A DNA stretch of 64,000 nt from Trichoplax adhaerens (taxonomy: Eukaryota > Placozoa > Uniplacotomia > Trichoplacea > Trichoplacidae), in assembly GCF_000150275.1 (NCBI RefSeq), contig NW_002060944.1:4041080-4105079 (forward strand). Reading direction: 5' to 3'. Shown piece by piece: positions 15,964 through 29,003 of the stretch (within the stretch, counting starts at the first letter, position 1; every line of letters begins with the position of its first letter). A program made the translations under genes and the position numbers. The notes under the pieces were generated by a model. That model saw only the letters and a program-made list of their open reading frames with translations, did not search any database and had not been told where the DNA came from.

Positions 15964-17239
15964 AATTATAGTTTTAATCGTATGCAATAACTTATAAAAT
16001 GATCTCGAAGGTATACGAGAAAGGTATACTTACAATATGACCTACCGATTCTATAACGACAAGCTTCTAAAAGCCTGTATTTACTTTGTACATTGTACAA
16101 GTAATGAGTCTACTATATATTATATACTGTACTTTGGTGCGAAGATATTTTAGTAATTATTTTCCAATTTAAATTATCGATTTTATACGATGTTGACATG
16201 CTCCTGGCACATATTCATGGATGTATTCGCACATGAAAATAAACGAATTGTGAGAGTAATAATAAAAAATTCGACAGCAACTCGTAACATTTCCTTATAA
16301 AATTTTAAGGATATTTTAGAGATTTGCCCACGCTGCAACAATTTAAAATCGATCAACTTTGATTATACAATTTTCTTATATGTTAACGCTACAAAGTTGG
16401 TAATAGTGAAAAATAAAAGATCTCTTTATATCAAATTGACTAATGCATTTTATAAACAACTTTAAATAATAGTAGTTGTATAATTAATATATTACGGGTA
16501 TAAGTTGATTTTCCATATGCATTTAGCTGCAGTAATTGTATAAAATACTATTTGCAGCTTTTTTAGGCATGATAAAATACAATACTGTACTGGAAATCGT
16601 AATTTCCAAACTGCTCTTCAGATATTGAAACTAAACCTTTCAGAGCTTCAGAGCTTAGCTTTATGAACGAGAAAAGCCGCCTTGATTCTTATTGAAAGCC
16701 TTCAGAAGAGTTTGATCTCATTACTAACATCATGCAGTACCACATAGCAACGTAAAATTTACTAGCTTGTTAGTTGCCCAGTTAGAGGAGCATTTGCCTT
16801 GCGAGGTCCTCATAATTGATGAAGGAAAGTTTACATAATCGTGAACGATTTTAAAAACAATTATGGATGGATTTTCTAACGTATAAATAACTTGAGGCGT
16901 ACCGATTCCATTCCATTCAGAAATTTTTCTTGACTTAATCAACGCTCAACACGCTAATCTGACTATCCCTTCTTACTACAGATTACAGTTAAAACTACAG
17001 ACTACTAGAAATTTTAACTCAATTATCGGGAATAAAAATAATATTGCATCCATCGTTTAATTAGAGATACAGAAAAATGCACCTTAGGGCCTTAGCCAAG
17101 TAAAATGTATCATTGCTCGGGAATCTTAAGATAAAGTATACGATACAATTCGAAATATTTTACCACCCAAAGTTAAAACTTTTTACAACATTCCTTTATT
17201 GGTAAAGTTGGTATCAATCTAATAACAATTTACAGTTGT
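15964..17239. other. Convergent intergenic region MORN5 / RPL7A
   Basis: MORN5 and RPL7A converge here, so this is 3' flank for both. I see AT-rich sequence and no supported exon; the 70-codon minus-strand frame at 16730-16942 resembles nothing I know. Confidence 0.5.
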
Positions 17240-19286
17240 TTAAACCATTTTAGCAGACAAATCCTTTGCTTTTGATTTTTCTATTTTTTTCATGGCAGCT
17301 ATAGATTTGGCACCCATTTCACCACCACCCCAGTGCTTACGAATCTGTCATAAATCATAAATCATATACAAATTGTAAGATAACTTATAAAATGTTAATA
17401 ACACATTATTTACAAATCGTACCTCGTCTCCACGATCATTATAATTGGATTTGACGGCATCAACCAAAGTAGCTAAGGCATTCTTATCTTCGCTGTAATA
17501 AGTATCATTCGAAAATAATAAATAAAAGATCAGTAATCAGAACGAGATTGGATATGACACTGACGGTGCCGTACCTGTTGACAGATGTAACGGCTAAACA
17601 GGTTGCAGTTTTTTGATGAACAACTTTTCCCAATCTATATAAGATTAAACTCTAGTAAGTACTACAATTACTTTTAAATTGAAAGTCGGCATAGGAACAT
17701 CATTATAGCATTTGTTGCTACGTATAGCAATAATAAAAAGTGTCTTATTGTTAGCACCTAGCTTTTCCTTTGACTATGCAATAAGGTACTCCCATCTTAC
17801 GACATAGGGCAGGCAGCCAAACAACAAGCTGTAAGCAAGGGTAAAATTGATAGATCATGGTTAGAAAAGATATTTATAAGTTAAAAGGTATCATTACCTA
17901 ACAAATTCATAATACGATGCAAATCGTCATGCAATATAAAGGTAAATCTAAGCTAGATCACACACTACACAGGGTAGCTAATCAAAAACTTTTGGATTGT
18001 AATGTACGTTCAGTAAAATCAGAGCCTAGACATCTAACCTCGATGGGGTCAACATCGTGGGCAATAGCAACAAGGTTAGCTCTTTTTCCTTCTATCAAAG
18101 AAGTAACGTGATTGAGTCCAAACTTAACGACTGAAGGTTTCTTGCTCGGTTGAGAATCTTTTCCACTAGCTTTCTTTTCCGCAATTTCTGTTAAGCGTTG
18201 CTTTTTGGCTTGCTTGGTTTCAGGTCGATACTTGTTCAATAAACGGAACAATTTGACGGCTACAATGATAGGATAGGATCGTAAGATGAAGACTATAACG
18301 AATATTAAATGGATCATTTATAGGTAGAATTAAATTGATTCTTCTTACCTGTTTGTCTGTCTAAGGTATCGGAAAATTGATTAATACTAGGAGGAATTTT
18401 CAGACGCTTTTGTAAAGTCGATCTTTGTCGTTGCAATCTGATGTACTTGGGCCATCTCATGAAATGTGTAAGATCACGCTTTGGCTGGATATCGCAACCT
18501 ATTAAGGCAAATGACGGAGGAAATAGGAAACAATTGAAAGGATACCTAGATGTTTCTAATTGATCCAGTTGCAGCTAGATATTTGTTAACTTTAAGGCTA
18601 CCACTGATTCTATTCGTATCCTACTCTAGTCATTAATTGGATCACTTAGGACACTGTCGAAATGAAATGACTTACCAATACCAAAATTCTTCGGTCTACG
18701 CTCAATCAATGGATTGGTTACTTTCTTAGTAGCCTGCTTCTTGGCTACATAAGGAGCAGGGGCTACCTTGGACTTTCCTTTTCTAGTCTTAGCCTAAACA
18801 GTTTTAAAATATAAGTCAGAGGTTTAGGCTTACTTTGCCATCACGACCACGATTAATCGATGCTCTACTCTTCTTCTACAGTGATGAAGCAAAGTATAGA
18901 CATGGCAAGAGATGTTGAAGGTAACTACAGGCAATTTCTTGTATACATAGAAGCAACTTTTGAATGACTTCAGCAATATAACATCGGTAGTGCAATAAAA
19001 AAGAACTCTTTGCTGTAGACCAGCAGTAGACCATGAATTAACAAGCATTTTTAGCTGATTCTACTGAAGGATAACTATCGAACAAGGAATTGACCACTAC
19101 ACTACTACGCAGTCCAACTGGAATGAAAAAAAAATGGCAATAAGCAAAGTAAAGTCAAAAAATCTTTCATGACTGCGTCCGCTATCAAATTAGCATGTCA
19201 AGAATCATTCTTAGAGTTAGTTATGGCATAAGATGTTGAAGATTTGATCAAGATACTTTCTCTATCGCCACGATTCTACTCACCAT
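17240..19286 (-). CDS. RPL7A: 60S ribosomal protein eL8 (L7a; SURF3)
   Basis: Structural protein of the large ribosomal subunit with the L7Ae RNA-binding fold. Eight exons read on the minus strand: 19286-19284 (only ATG), 18793-18676, 18498-18349, 18259-18039, 17828-17758, 17634-17575, 17492-17423, 17344-17240; phases agree and give 265 residues (human 266, recalled). Recognisable blocks are [77 protein letters not shown] and [13 protein letters not shown]. The start exon is inferred: ATG at 19286 is followed directly by a GTGAGT donor and joins in phase 0. A nearer ATG at 18841 has a GTAAGC donor but would break the frame. Head-to-head neighbour of MED22, as in vertebrate Surfeit clusters. 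Confidence 0.97.
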
Positions 19287-19293
19287 TGCTATC

Positions 19294-19311
19294 GAAAAAG
19301 GCAGAGGAGAG
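19294..19311 (-). promoter_or_regulatory. Pyrimidine tract (5' TOP-like) upstream of RPL7A
   Basis: On the minus strand an 18-base pyrimidine-rich tract, CTCTCCTCTGCCTTTTTC, lies 7 bases before the RPL7A ATG. Ribosomal protein mRNAs of animals commonly begin with a terminal oligopyrimidine tract that couples translation to growth signalling. The position supports both the ATG-only first exon and a transcription start within roughly 20-30 bases. The exact start cannot be seen. Confidence 0.6.
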
Positions 19312-19429
19312 ATCTTCAGTCTCGTCGGTCTGGTAATATCCACGCGTGGATCAAAGCTACAGTACCCCTGTACAATGCAACCATAGGGTTGTGGCTAGGC
19401 CGCTCGGGGTTGAGCCCATACACGTACAG

Positions 19430-19655
19430 TATACTGTAGTAAAATCAGTAGGACACGTGTAAAGTAGAGTACATAATGAAAAGTCGCACAGTACAGTACT
19501 GTACACAATCACAAAAAGTACTGTACGGTACTGTACTGTACTGTACATACAGTACATCATGAAAAGTCGCACAGTACCAGTACTGTACACAATCACAAAA
19601 AGTACTGTACGGTACTGTACAGTGAGTGTACAGTACAGTACAGTACAGCACTCGA
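19430..19655. repeat. TACAG/CTGTA palindromic simple repeat with internal tandem duplication
   Basis: Dense runs of GTACAGTACAGTAC-type sequence, self-complementary at many registers. Within it an ~85-bp segment is duplicated: TGAAAAGTCGCACAGTAC ... CACAATCACAAAAAGTAC appears at about 19478-19540 and again at 19559-19618. It lies in the promoter interval between RPL7A and MED22. Open frames across it are repeat artefacts. Confidence 0.85.
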
Positions 19656-19799
19656 CCAGAAGAAGACCTGGACTGATTACTCTTGGATGGACAGACATTT
19701 TCGGCCTCATCTCCTCAAAATAATGCAGTATTGTACCAAACACTTCGTTATGACGGTACTTTTGTATGCAAATGGTCGATTTTAAATTGACCGATTTTT

Positions 19800-20229
19800 C
19801 CTAAATTAACTAATATGAATCTTATGATCTGTTACTAAGTTTCACTTGGAAAGAGTTGTAGAAGATCATCAAAACTATTCAAATTAGTGCCAGTGATTGA
19901 GAAAATAGACACACAAGATCCATACTAAGTAGTCATTTTTCGATCAATTAACTAATATCACGTTCAATCTTCTATTACTAAGTTCCGCTTGGAAAGAGTT
20001 ATAGAAGATCATCAAAGCTATTCAAATTAGTACCAGTGATTGAGAAAACAGACACACAAGATCCATACTAAGTAGTCATTTTTCGATCAATTAACTAATA
20101 TTACGTTCAATCTTCTATTACTAAGTTCCGCTTGGAAAGAGTTGTAGAAGATCATCAAAGCTATTCAAATTAGTACCAGTGACTGAGAAAACAGACACAC
20201 AAGATCCATACTAAGTAGTCATTTTCCGA
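19800..20229. repeat. 143-bp tandem repeat, three copies
   Basis: Three head-to-tail copies with exact 143-bp spacing (the word CATACTAAGTAGTC starts at 19921, 20064 and 20207). Copies 2 and 3 differ at only a few positions; copy 1 is more diverged, especially at its left end. Each unit contains TTCCGCTTGGAAAGAGTT and GAAAACAGACACACAAGATC. It sits 280 bp upstream of the MED22 ATG, so it could affect either divergent gene. No coding potential seen. Confidence 0.92.
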
Positions 20230-20510
20230 TATGGACGGCCTCATTTGGTCAGGAAATCCGCACGTCCGAGGGAAGTAATCATTTTACTCTACAGTACTAT
20301 GCAGTGTAAACGTTCGATATACCGTACACTGTACACTGTACGATACAGTACCGAACGGACGTGTTGTGGACTACTGGACAACCGGACTGTCCTGTTGTCC
20401 TTTTTCTACCTACAGTCTATATTTGCCGCTTGCTGGTGCGATCTTGACGCTTGGGCAAGACTAACTAAGATAGAATTTCAATTGATTCAAAGTGCGTTCT
20501 CCAAAGCAAA

Positions 20511-21495
20511 ATGAGTCCCGTTGGAGGTGAACAACAAAGCAGATTACAAGAAATTAACTCTAAAAATTACCTACGAAGAGTGAAAGATGACGTGAAATCC
20601 ATCTTGGATAACTTTACTAGCATTCTGTCTGCATCCAAGGTACTGTACTGTCTATTAGCAGTCGTTTATTCTTTGATTCCATGGGTCAATGAGATTGGTA
20701 GACAAAATTGGACTCATAATAATGTTGGAACATGGATACAAAAATTGACTCTATTCCGTTCATTCACTATACAGTATATACCAGAGTAGATATTATAACG
20801 GATCTTCTATAAAGATATGATACAATTTGTTTTAGATTCAAATAAATTTCCATACAACATTATGTCGTCTTTGAGAAAGCAAAATAATTTGTATTTGACG
20901 TATAATTCATTATTCGTGTTATTTCATTGGACTACAAGTTTGGAATTAAATTGAATGGTTGACTTTTTGCATAGGTGAAAGAAGAATCGCAATTGAATGG
21001 TTCTGCCCAGTCTGTCATGGACCGATACGAAATGCATGTTCGATCATCAAATATAGTAAGTTCATTGCCATGTCATCGAGATGAACGAGACTAAATCTTC
21101 TAACATTCTTAGCTTATGAATTGTATACTAGTCGATCACGGTATGACTGTATGCACAAATGATATCTATGTTAAGAGCATCACTAATAAATTATTTGGCC
21201 ACGACGTGATCCATGTTACTTACAGTATGCTAATGTCTAATTTAGTGATAATGTTGTAAACTTAATTTTTTTATAGACACGAGCTGCAGAGTCATTAGTC
21301 CAGCTTATTGACGAATTGAAAGAATCGCTTATATTGGACGACTTTACTTCTCTGAATGAAGCCAACGACGCTAAGCGCAAGCAGTTTGAACAATATATAC
21401 AACATTCCAATAGTGAATTGCAGAAAATAAAGCATGGCATTGGTCAAGATTTACAACAACTGGAAACTGAATATTATAATTCAGCTTATAAATAA
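20511..21495 (+). CDS. MED22: Mediator complex subunit 22 (SURF5)
   Basis: Subunit of the Mediator head module, which bridges transcription factors and RNA polymerase II in the nucleus. Three exons, 20511-20639, 20975-21055 and 21277-21495, joined in phase 0 with GT-AG introns, encode 142 residues; the human short isoform is about 140 (recalled). Matching blocks are RVKDDVKSILDNFTSIL, the DRYEMHVRSSNI stretch, RAAESLVQLIDELKESLIL with DDF, and a C-terminal QQLETEYYNSAY that matches the human ending LEEEYYSS. The protein is mostly helical and charged. An AATAAA at 21617-21622 is a plausible polyadenylation signal. Divergent from RPL7A and convergent with SURF1. Confidence 0.95.
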
Positions 21496-22439
21496 TTATT
21501 CAACGAGTCTATAGGATTCATGACTGTATAAAGAATGACGTACTGTACTGCTTGTAAATCGATTTAATGTACAGACGGTAAATTGCATCTTAGATGTCAT
21601 TTTATTTGTAATAACTAATAAAGTGTAATCGGAATTATAATAGAAAATTACACATATGAAGATACTCTAACGTAATAACATCAGCCCCCTTCTGATTCTT
21701 GTAAAATAGACTACATATAATTCAGACTTCTTATTTCCAGAATCATTTACTATCGTAAAACAAAACTACGGTATAATTTTGCAACCTGTTCTCTTTGCCC
21801 ACTGTTGTATACTTTACGGCATCCCTTTAATAAATTTCCTATTGTATTATAATGACTGCAGTTTGATAAATTCACTATAATAAATATACATTGCATTAGA
21901 CTATCTTGCCTTATTATGCAATCATTAAAAGTTGTAGAAAGTTTTGCAATTTGCAAATCTTTGGAATGAAAGCACTCTAATCAATCGATTTTCTGTAACA
22001 TTTGTTATACATAGATTTTATTCTTTACAGTGAACTCTATAATTCTGCAACGATTACATATTGAATCGTAATTTAATTAAATGATTCATAGCTGCTACAT
22101 AACTTGTGTAGCAATCTTTATCGTAAAGTAGTAGTATGCATGCATCGGTCGATAATGGATTACAAAATAGTTGTGTTGATCGACTTCAACTTGTATTCCA
22201 ATTTCTGTTACAGAATAACATACTTGTTAAATAGCCATGGATATGATTATTTGTAATCTATATAGCGGTACTTTTAATATTAGCTACATTATAAAAAAAC
22301 AGTATGGACATCCTAAGTTATTTAAATTATTGATGGCATACAATCAAGCTGTTATGACCTATACAGCCAAGTAATAGCGCTGAAAATAATTGACATCATA
22401 GATCTTTCTAAGAGAACATAATCAAGCGCTTATAGAAAT
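21496..22439. other. Convergent intergenic region MED22 / SURF1
   Basis: Contains the likely MED22 polyadenylation signal AATAAA at 21617-21622 and the SURF1 3' flank. No supported exon; small frames here resemble nothing I know. Confidence 0.5.
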
Positions 22440-24233
<1,794 letters not shown>

Positions 24234-26696
24234 TTTCAGCGGAATTGTACTTCGTTATCAATCTCTCAAACGGTGTATGTAGTCTGATAAGTTTCTATAT
24301 TATACTATCAGAACCATCAATATTAAAATATTATACGATTAAAAACTATTATCGACCATTATGCAAATACTCAAAAGTTACTACTATACGATTAGTGTCA
24401 TAATTGTACAAAAATAGTAACTCCAGAGCAAAATTTAAATTAACCATCTTTTCCGGATCACATTACTGTATTCACTAAGGGTTTCTCAGGGTCTCTAGTA
24501 TTCGCTATATGCTGCAAAATCATGTACCTCGGTGTTATTATTAATTAATACAATAATTTAGCTTTACATATATGTGCATTTACTGCATCTCGTCACTGTA
24601 ATCTCTTATTTACTTCAGCACACTTATAATTGCTATAAATCATCGTCATCTTTAAGTGTGGATATGCATAACTACAAAATTTAGCCATCAATAACGTAGT
24701 CTCTATAAAATATCCGGGGTAACGACTCCATTATGGACTTTACTGACTTGGGTCTGCTACATATTCTGTAGTAGTGATGTAGTTTTATACTGTATACATT
24801 ATAAGAGTACTATACGCGTTCACTACCACTATACGAATCAGTTTAACTACATGTACTCTCCCGAGCAACTAATTATGCAGAAGGCAAATCATAACGAAGA
24901 CCACGTTAATAAAACTATAATACTGTGCGAGTATCTACAATAAATTATAAACAGGTGTTCTCCCATTAGGAATGGTAGGATGAAACCGATACTAAGGACA
25001 TTACTGCAAACGAACAGAGCAATTCCATGATCGCAAATATACTGCAGATAGTATTAAAAGCAACATTTCGGAATAAATACTGCATTCTAGTACTACTTTA
25101 ACATTGCATGCTGTAAGCAAAAGATTTCTTACTAGGAATAAATCAGTTCATTTAGGCTCTTAATTGATATGTACAGTATTGTAATCGTCTGTAACTCTTA
25201 ATATGGCTGTGTAAGATTTAACTATGTGAGACAGCATAGCCTACATTATAGCCCTAAATTTAGCTATTGAAATTCGCGTATCATGATGGCATGTTGTGCT
25301 ATTAGTGGAAGTATACAGGCACAGGTTGATGAATGAAAAGGTCAATTTTTACCAGCTACTGTAGGAGTAACTCTAATAAGATAGTAACATAGATATATAA
25401 CTTTAATAAATAGCTTATTTGTTTAGCTGATCACTTCGCAAACCACCATCCTAAGTGATTTGAAAAAGAATCAGAACAGTACAATTTCATATTGCAAACT
25501 GCCGCTTTCTAAACATGCAAGACAGTGTACAAATTCCACATCAAGAATTACGTAGTCTTAAAATCTATTCTTGTACAGTACAGTATAACAAATCAATCAT
25601 AGCACATAATATAGCCATCTCATGCAAATTACTTATTACACATATTGACCAAAGTCTATAAAGTTGCCAAGGCAAATTTCATACATTCAACTTACCAATT
25701 GCGATGTAACCGTAGGGATCCTACACAAGCGATTCCACGCTATTAATACCATCTTTATAGCAAATTTTGACTTTTCGTGATTTTATAAAGTACAATTCGA
25801 AAGTAATATTACTGCCTTTTAACTTCCAATGTCTCAATAATTCTGACAGCTTTTGTGTTATGCTGTGGTGGCCATTACAGCAGGCATTGAATGTGACCGG
25901 CAACGGACAGGCGTACAGATGTACGTATGCAGACGCACAGTATATGCCCAACCAGCACGTACGCTTAGATCAACTGGAGTTACCATGCAGGTCAAGCCTT
26001 CTATACGTTACCATAGTATGCATTCACGATTGCCGTACTACTTTGTCGTATTCTACTATACAGTCTACAGTACTGTATATTGTTGCTGTTCTTGGTTTTA
26101 GTCCAACGCTAGCAACCATAAGAAGATTGCCTGAAATGAGAATCGACATCAAGTTTAGGTAAGTCAAGTAAATTAGAAATGCTTTCACCGTGAATAGAAT
26201 ATCATGCAAACAGTGAAAGCAGTAGAGTTACGTCTAGTTGCAGCAGTAGGTAGCTTGTGCAATAGATAGACAAAATGTGCGGCACCAGCTTGAATGCTGC
26301 AAGTTCTGCAAAGGACCTGCAGCTCATTGCAATGCAAGATCATGATACTCGCAGAATCCTGTAGTAGGATGTATCATTCTAGATTAAATAAGTATAACGC
26401 AAATTTAAGTGTAAAGTTACTAACATAGCATTCATGTAACATTCAATGGCATCCAGTGAATTATGTAGCAGATAAAAAATGTGCAGCTCCGGAATTTTGT
26501 ATATTACAGACAGCTAATTTGTATAGTACAGTATGCTGCGATGTTTGAAAGACCTTGATAGAATATGTTGCGTATGATAGCAATTTACATGACTATAATA
26601 TACTGTACATTAAATATATGTATTTGCAACACAAAGGACTATGGAGACTAGCGTATTAATTAAAATCCATGTACGAGTATAATGAAAAAGAGTTCA
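24234..26696. other. Divergent intergenic region SURF1 / URM1
   Basis: SURF1 and URM1 point away from each other, so both promoters lie here. The overlapping 76-131 codon frames at 25721-26209 on both strands have no recognisable similarity and cross simple TACAGTACTGTA-type sequence. A weakly repeated motif with AATGTGCGGCACC (near 26275) and AATGTGCAGCTCC (near 26478) is present. No exon supported. Confidence 0.45.
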
Positions 26697-27481
26697 ATGC
26701 TACGTATATGCTTGTCTTATATATTATTCTCTCTGTATGTACGCGTATATGATGGCAGCGGTGGAGCCGAATTGCTCTTTAATAAAATTACCCATCACCA
26801 GGTGGACCTATCTGACGACATTGAATGTAGGGATTTCTCGATTAACTTGGCTTAATACTGCTATACTTTTATTATAATTATCATTACAATCATCCTTTAC
26901 CCAAGAAAGAATTATTGCCAACAAAATTCATGTGCATTTATGTTACTGTGTGTATTTGTCATAGGGGACATGAAGAAGCTCATTAGCTGGATTAAAGAGA
27001 ACCTCTTGCAGGAAAGACCTGAACTCTTTGTACAAGGAGATAGTGTGTAAGTAAAATACTAATAAGAGAGCAGCCTAGTCAATAATTTCGAAATTCATAG
27101 TTTGATTAGCTTTATAACTCCGGTAATCGTCTGCATGTTTAAATGTGCGTAGTCCAAGTATTCATAATAAAGTAACAGACTACCTTTGCAACTTTAGGCG
27201 ACCTGGTATTTTAGTATTAATTAATGAATCAGATTGGGAATTACTGGTAAGATAATGAAAATTGATAATCTATTAGGGTAGATATACATATGAATATGTA
27301 TATGTATTTATTTACCATAAATCGTATTGCAGTTATAATGATGCTTAAACTGCTAGTTCGTATTCACACCTATATACACGTACGATGATATTGAAACATA
27401 ATCTAATTACAGGGAGAGTTGGAGTATCACTTGGAAGAAAATGATTGCATACTATTTATTTCAACTCTACATGGCGGCTGA
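26697..27481 (+). CDS. URM1: Ubiquitin-related modifier 1
   Basis: Beta-grasp sulfur carrier that, after thiocarboxylation by the MOCS3/Uba4 pathway, supplies sulfur for 2-thiolation of wobble uridines in cytosolic tRNAs and can also be conjugated to proteins. Four exons, 26697-26826, 26965-27046, 27198-27246, 27413-27481, with matching phases, 109 residues; human URM1 is 101 (recalled). Visible blocks: [45 protein letters not shown] and the invariant ending [10 protein letters not shown] followed at once by the stop, so the active Gly-Gly terminus is intact. The start is uncertain: the only in-frame ATG visible upstream gives a hydrophobic extension of about eight extra residues before the conserved YVRVY strand. 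An AATAAA at about 27554 is a likely poly(A) signal. Confidence 0.94.
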
Positions 27482-27518
27482 TAATAATCAACTAGTACTA
27501 TGTACACGGAATGCGTAA

Positions 27519-27666
27519 CGGTAAAAAACATTTTTGCACAATACGAGGTCATGCAATAAAATATTGTCATTATAAATGAATCGTTGGTAGCCAGTGGTAA
27601 AAATTTTGTATAGCACGAAGGTATGCAGGAAGATATTGCCGTTATAATTAAATCGTTAGTAGTCAC
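27519..27666. repeat. Two-copy ~75-bp tandem repeat in URM1 3' region
   Basis: Two diverged head-to-tail copies, about 27519-27594 and 27596-27666. Each runs GGTAAAAA..., GCACGA or TACGAGGT..., ATGCA..A.ATATTG, TTATAA.T.AATCGTT. The first copy contains the candidate polyadenylation signal. No coding potential. Confidence 0.65.
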
Positions 27667-29003
27667 TCTTAATAAATCGATTAGTTACAATTAATTAAAA
27701 TCACCATGTCCGCGTTTATTCTCTTATAAAATAATTGTTTACTCCTGAAGCATGTTAATGCAATGTACTACGAAATTTTTTACTGAAAATTTTTCTGACC
27801 GATATAGATTGTATCATACTATAATAGCAAATAAATTAATGCAATATTGAATAAAAATTAACTATTAATTATAATATTGTACATTTATAACTCTTAATAC
27901 TCCAAAAGGATATATAGTAATTATTATCATTAATACAATGACGTAACGCTTTTGGATAGCCTAGAAATACGATAAAGCTGATTTTTACCTGAAAATATTA
28001 GTCAAATTCTCCATAATAAATAGAATGTTACACCTTTTTAGTGCATTCAATCTACTTTTTTATTCTTTAAAGATAGTACAAAATAAAGTACCGTTACTTG
28101 TGGAGTGTGGTTGGCATTATGAAACCGCGTACTTATTGTACTTAAAGTATTTTGTGGACAAAGGTATACTCTGTAAGTTATTCTCCGAAATCATGTACTA
28201 ATACACACAACCAGAACGATCAGCCAGGGACCTCATTTAGTGCATTAAAATATGAACTTAACGGTAATATTAGCTAAGCTATGATAATGTAGTTACACGT
28301 GGAATATAGCATTTTTGTTGCGTTTAATTGAGCTTGATCAAAATGCGAAGACATAACAAACAATGTTAGCGTACGAGCATAATTTTTAAACTTAAAAAGT
28401 TATAACCTATAATTCTTGATACCGATATTCTTGAATTACTTCACAAATGTAAATATTAATGCCCTTAAAGTTTTATATTACAACTAAATATAGCCCGATC
28501 TTAACACTGTAATCCCTTGAGATTATTTACATTTTTGATAAAACGTGAGATCAAACACCTTCAAAAATAAATTAACAGATGTTACATTTCCTTTAATCTC
28601 CTATAAGCATTATATATATATACATAGGTTAACATAGGTTATATATAAATTAAGAAGTCCTTATTTACGAAATCTCACAATAATAAATATACAGAAATCT
28701 TAATTTTTATAGCGTGTCTTATGGTAAGCGAGGCAGAACATCTTTAAAGTGTAAGCAAGGGTAAGAATACTACACAGGATTTGTGTTAATATCATACATA
28801 GAGATACGTATATAAGAAAAACTATTAATGTTAAGATTTTCTTGTCTTTCCTTGGCATTGTGTAATTAATTTATTCAAAATAGAAAATTAACTATGCTCT
28901 AATCACTTATATGGGTAACAGATAATTTCATTGCCAGAGATAGTGCTACTCTCGCTCCTTTATAACATTATGAACCCTATTTTTAAAAATAATTTACTAC
29001 ATT
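27667..29003. other. Intergenic, left edge of the receptor array
   Basis: No exon seen. From about 28500 rightward the sequence resembles the 3' flanks of the other receptor copies (for example the words GATAAAA.GTGAGATCAA and TCTCCTATAAGCAT), so the tandem unit begins near 28.5 kb. Confidence 0.5.

Noticed and set aside
17345-19283. Intron-encoded box C/D snoRNAs in RPL7A, as in vertebrates
   Set aside because: Only isolated C-box-like words (for example near 17690) without a paired D box or terminal stem; not supportable by eye.
19357-19743. Two overlapping Tyr/Cys/Thr-rich frames
   Set aside because: They are translations of the TACAG/CTGTA simple repeat and resemble no protein.
25721-26209. 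Overlapping 61-131 codon frames on both strands
   Set aside because: No family resemblance, no splice context and no agreement with the flanking genes.
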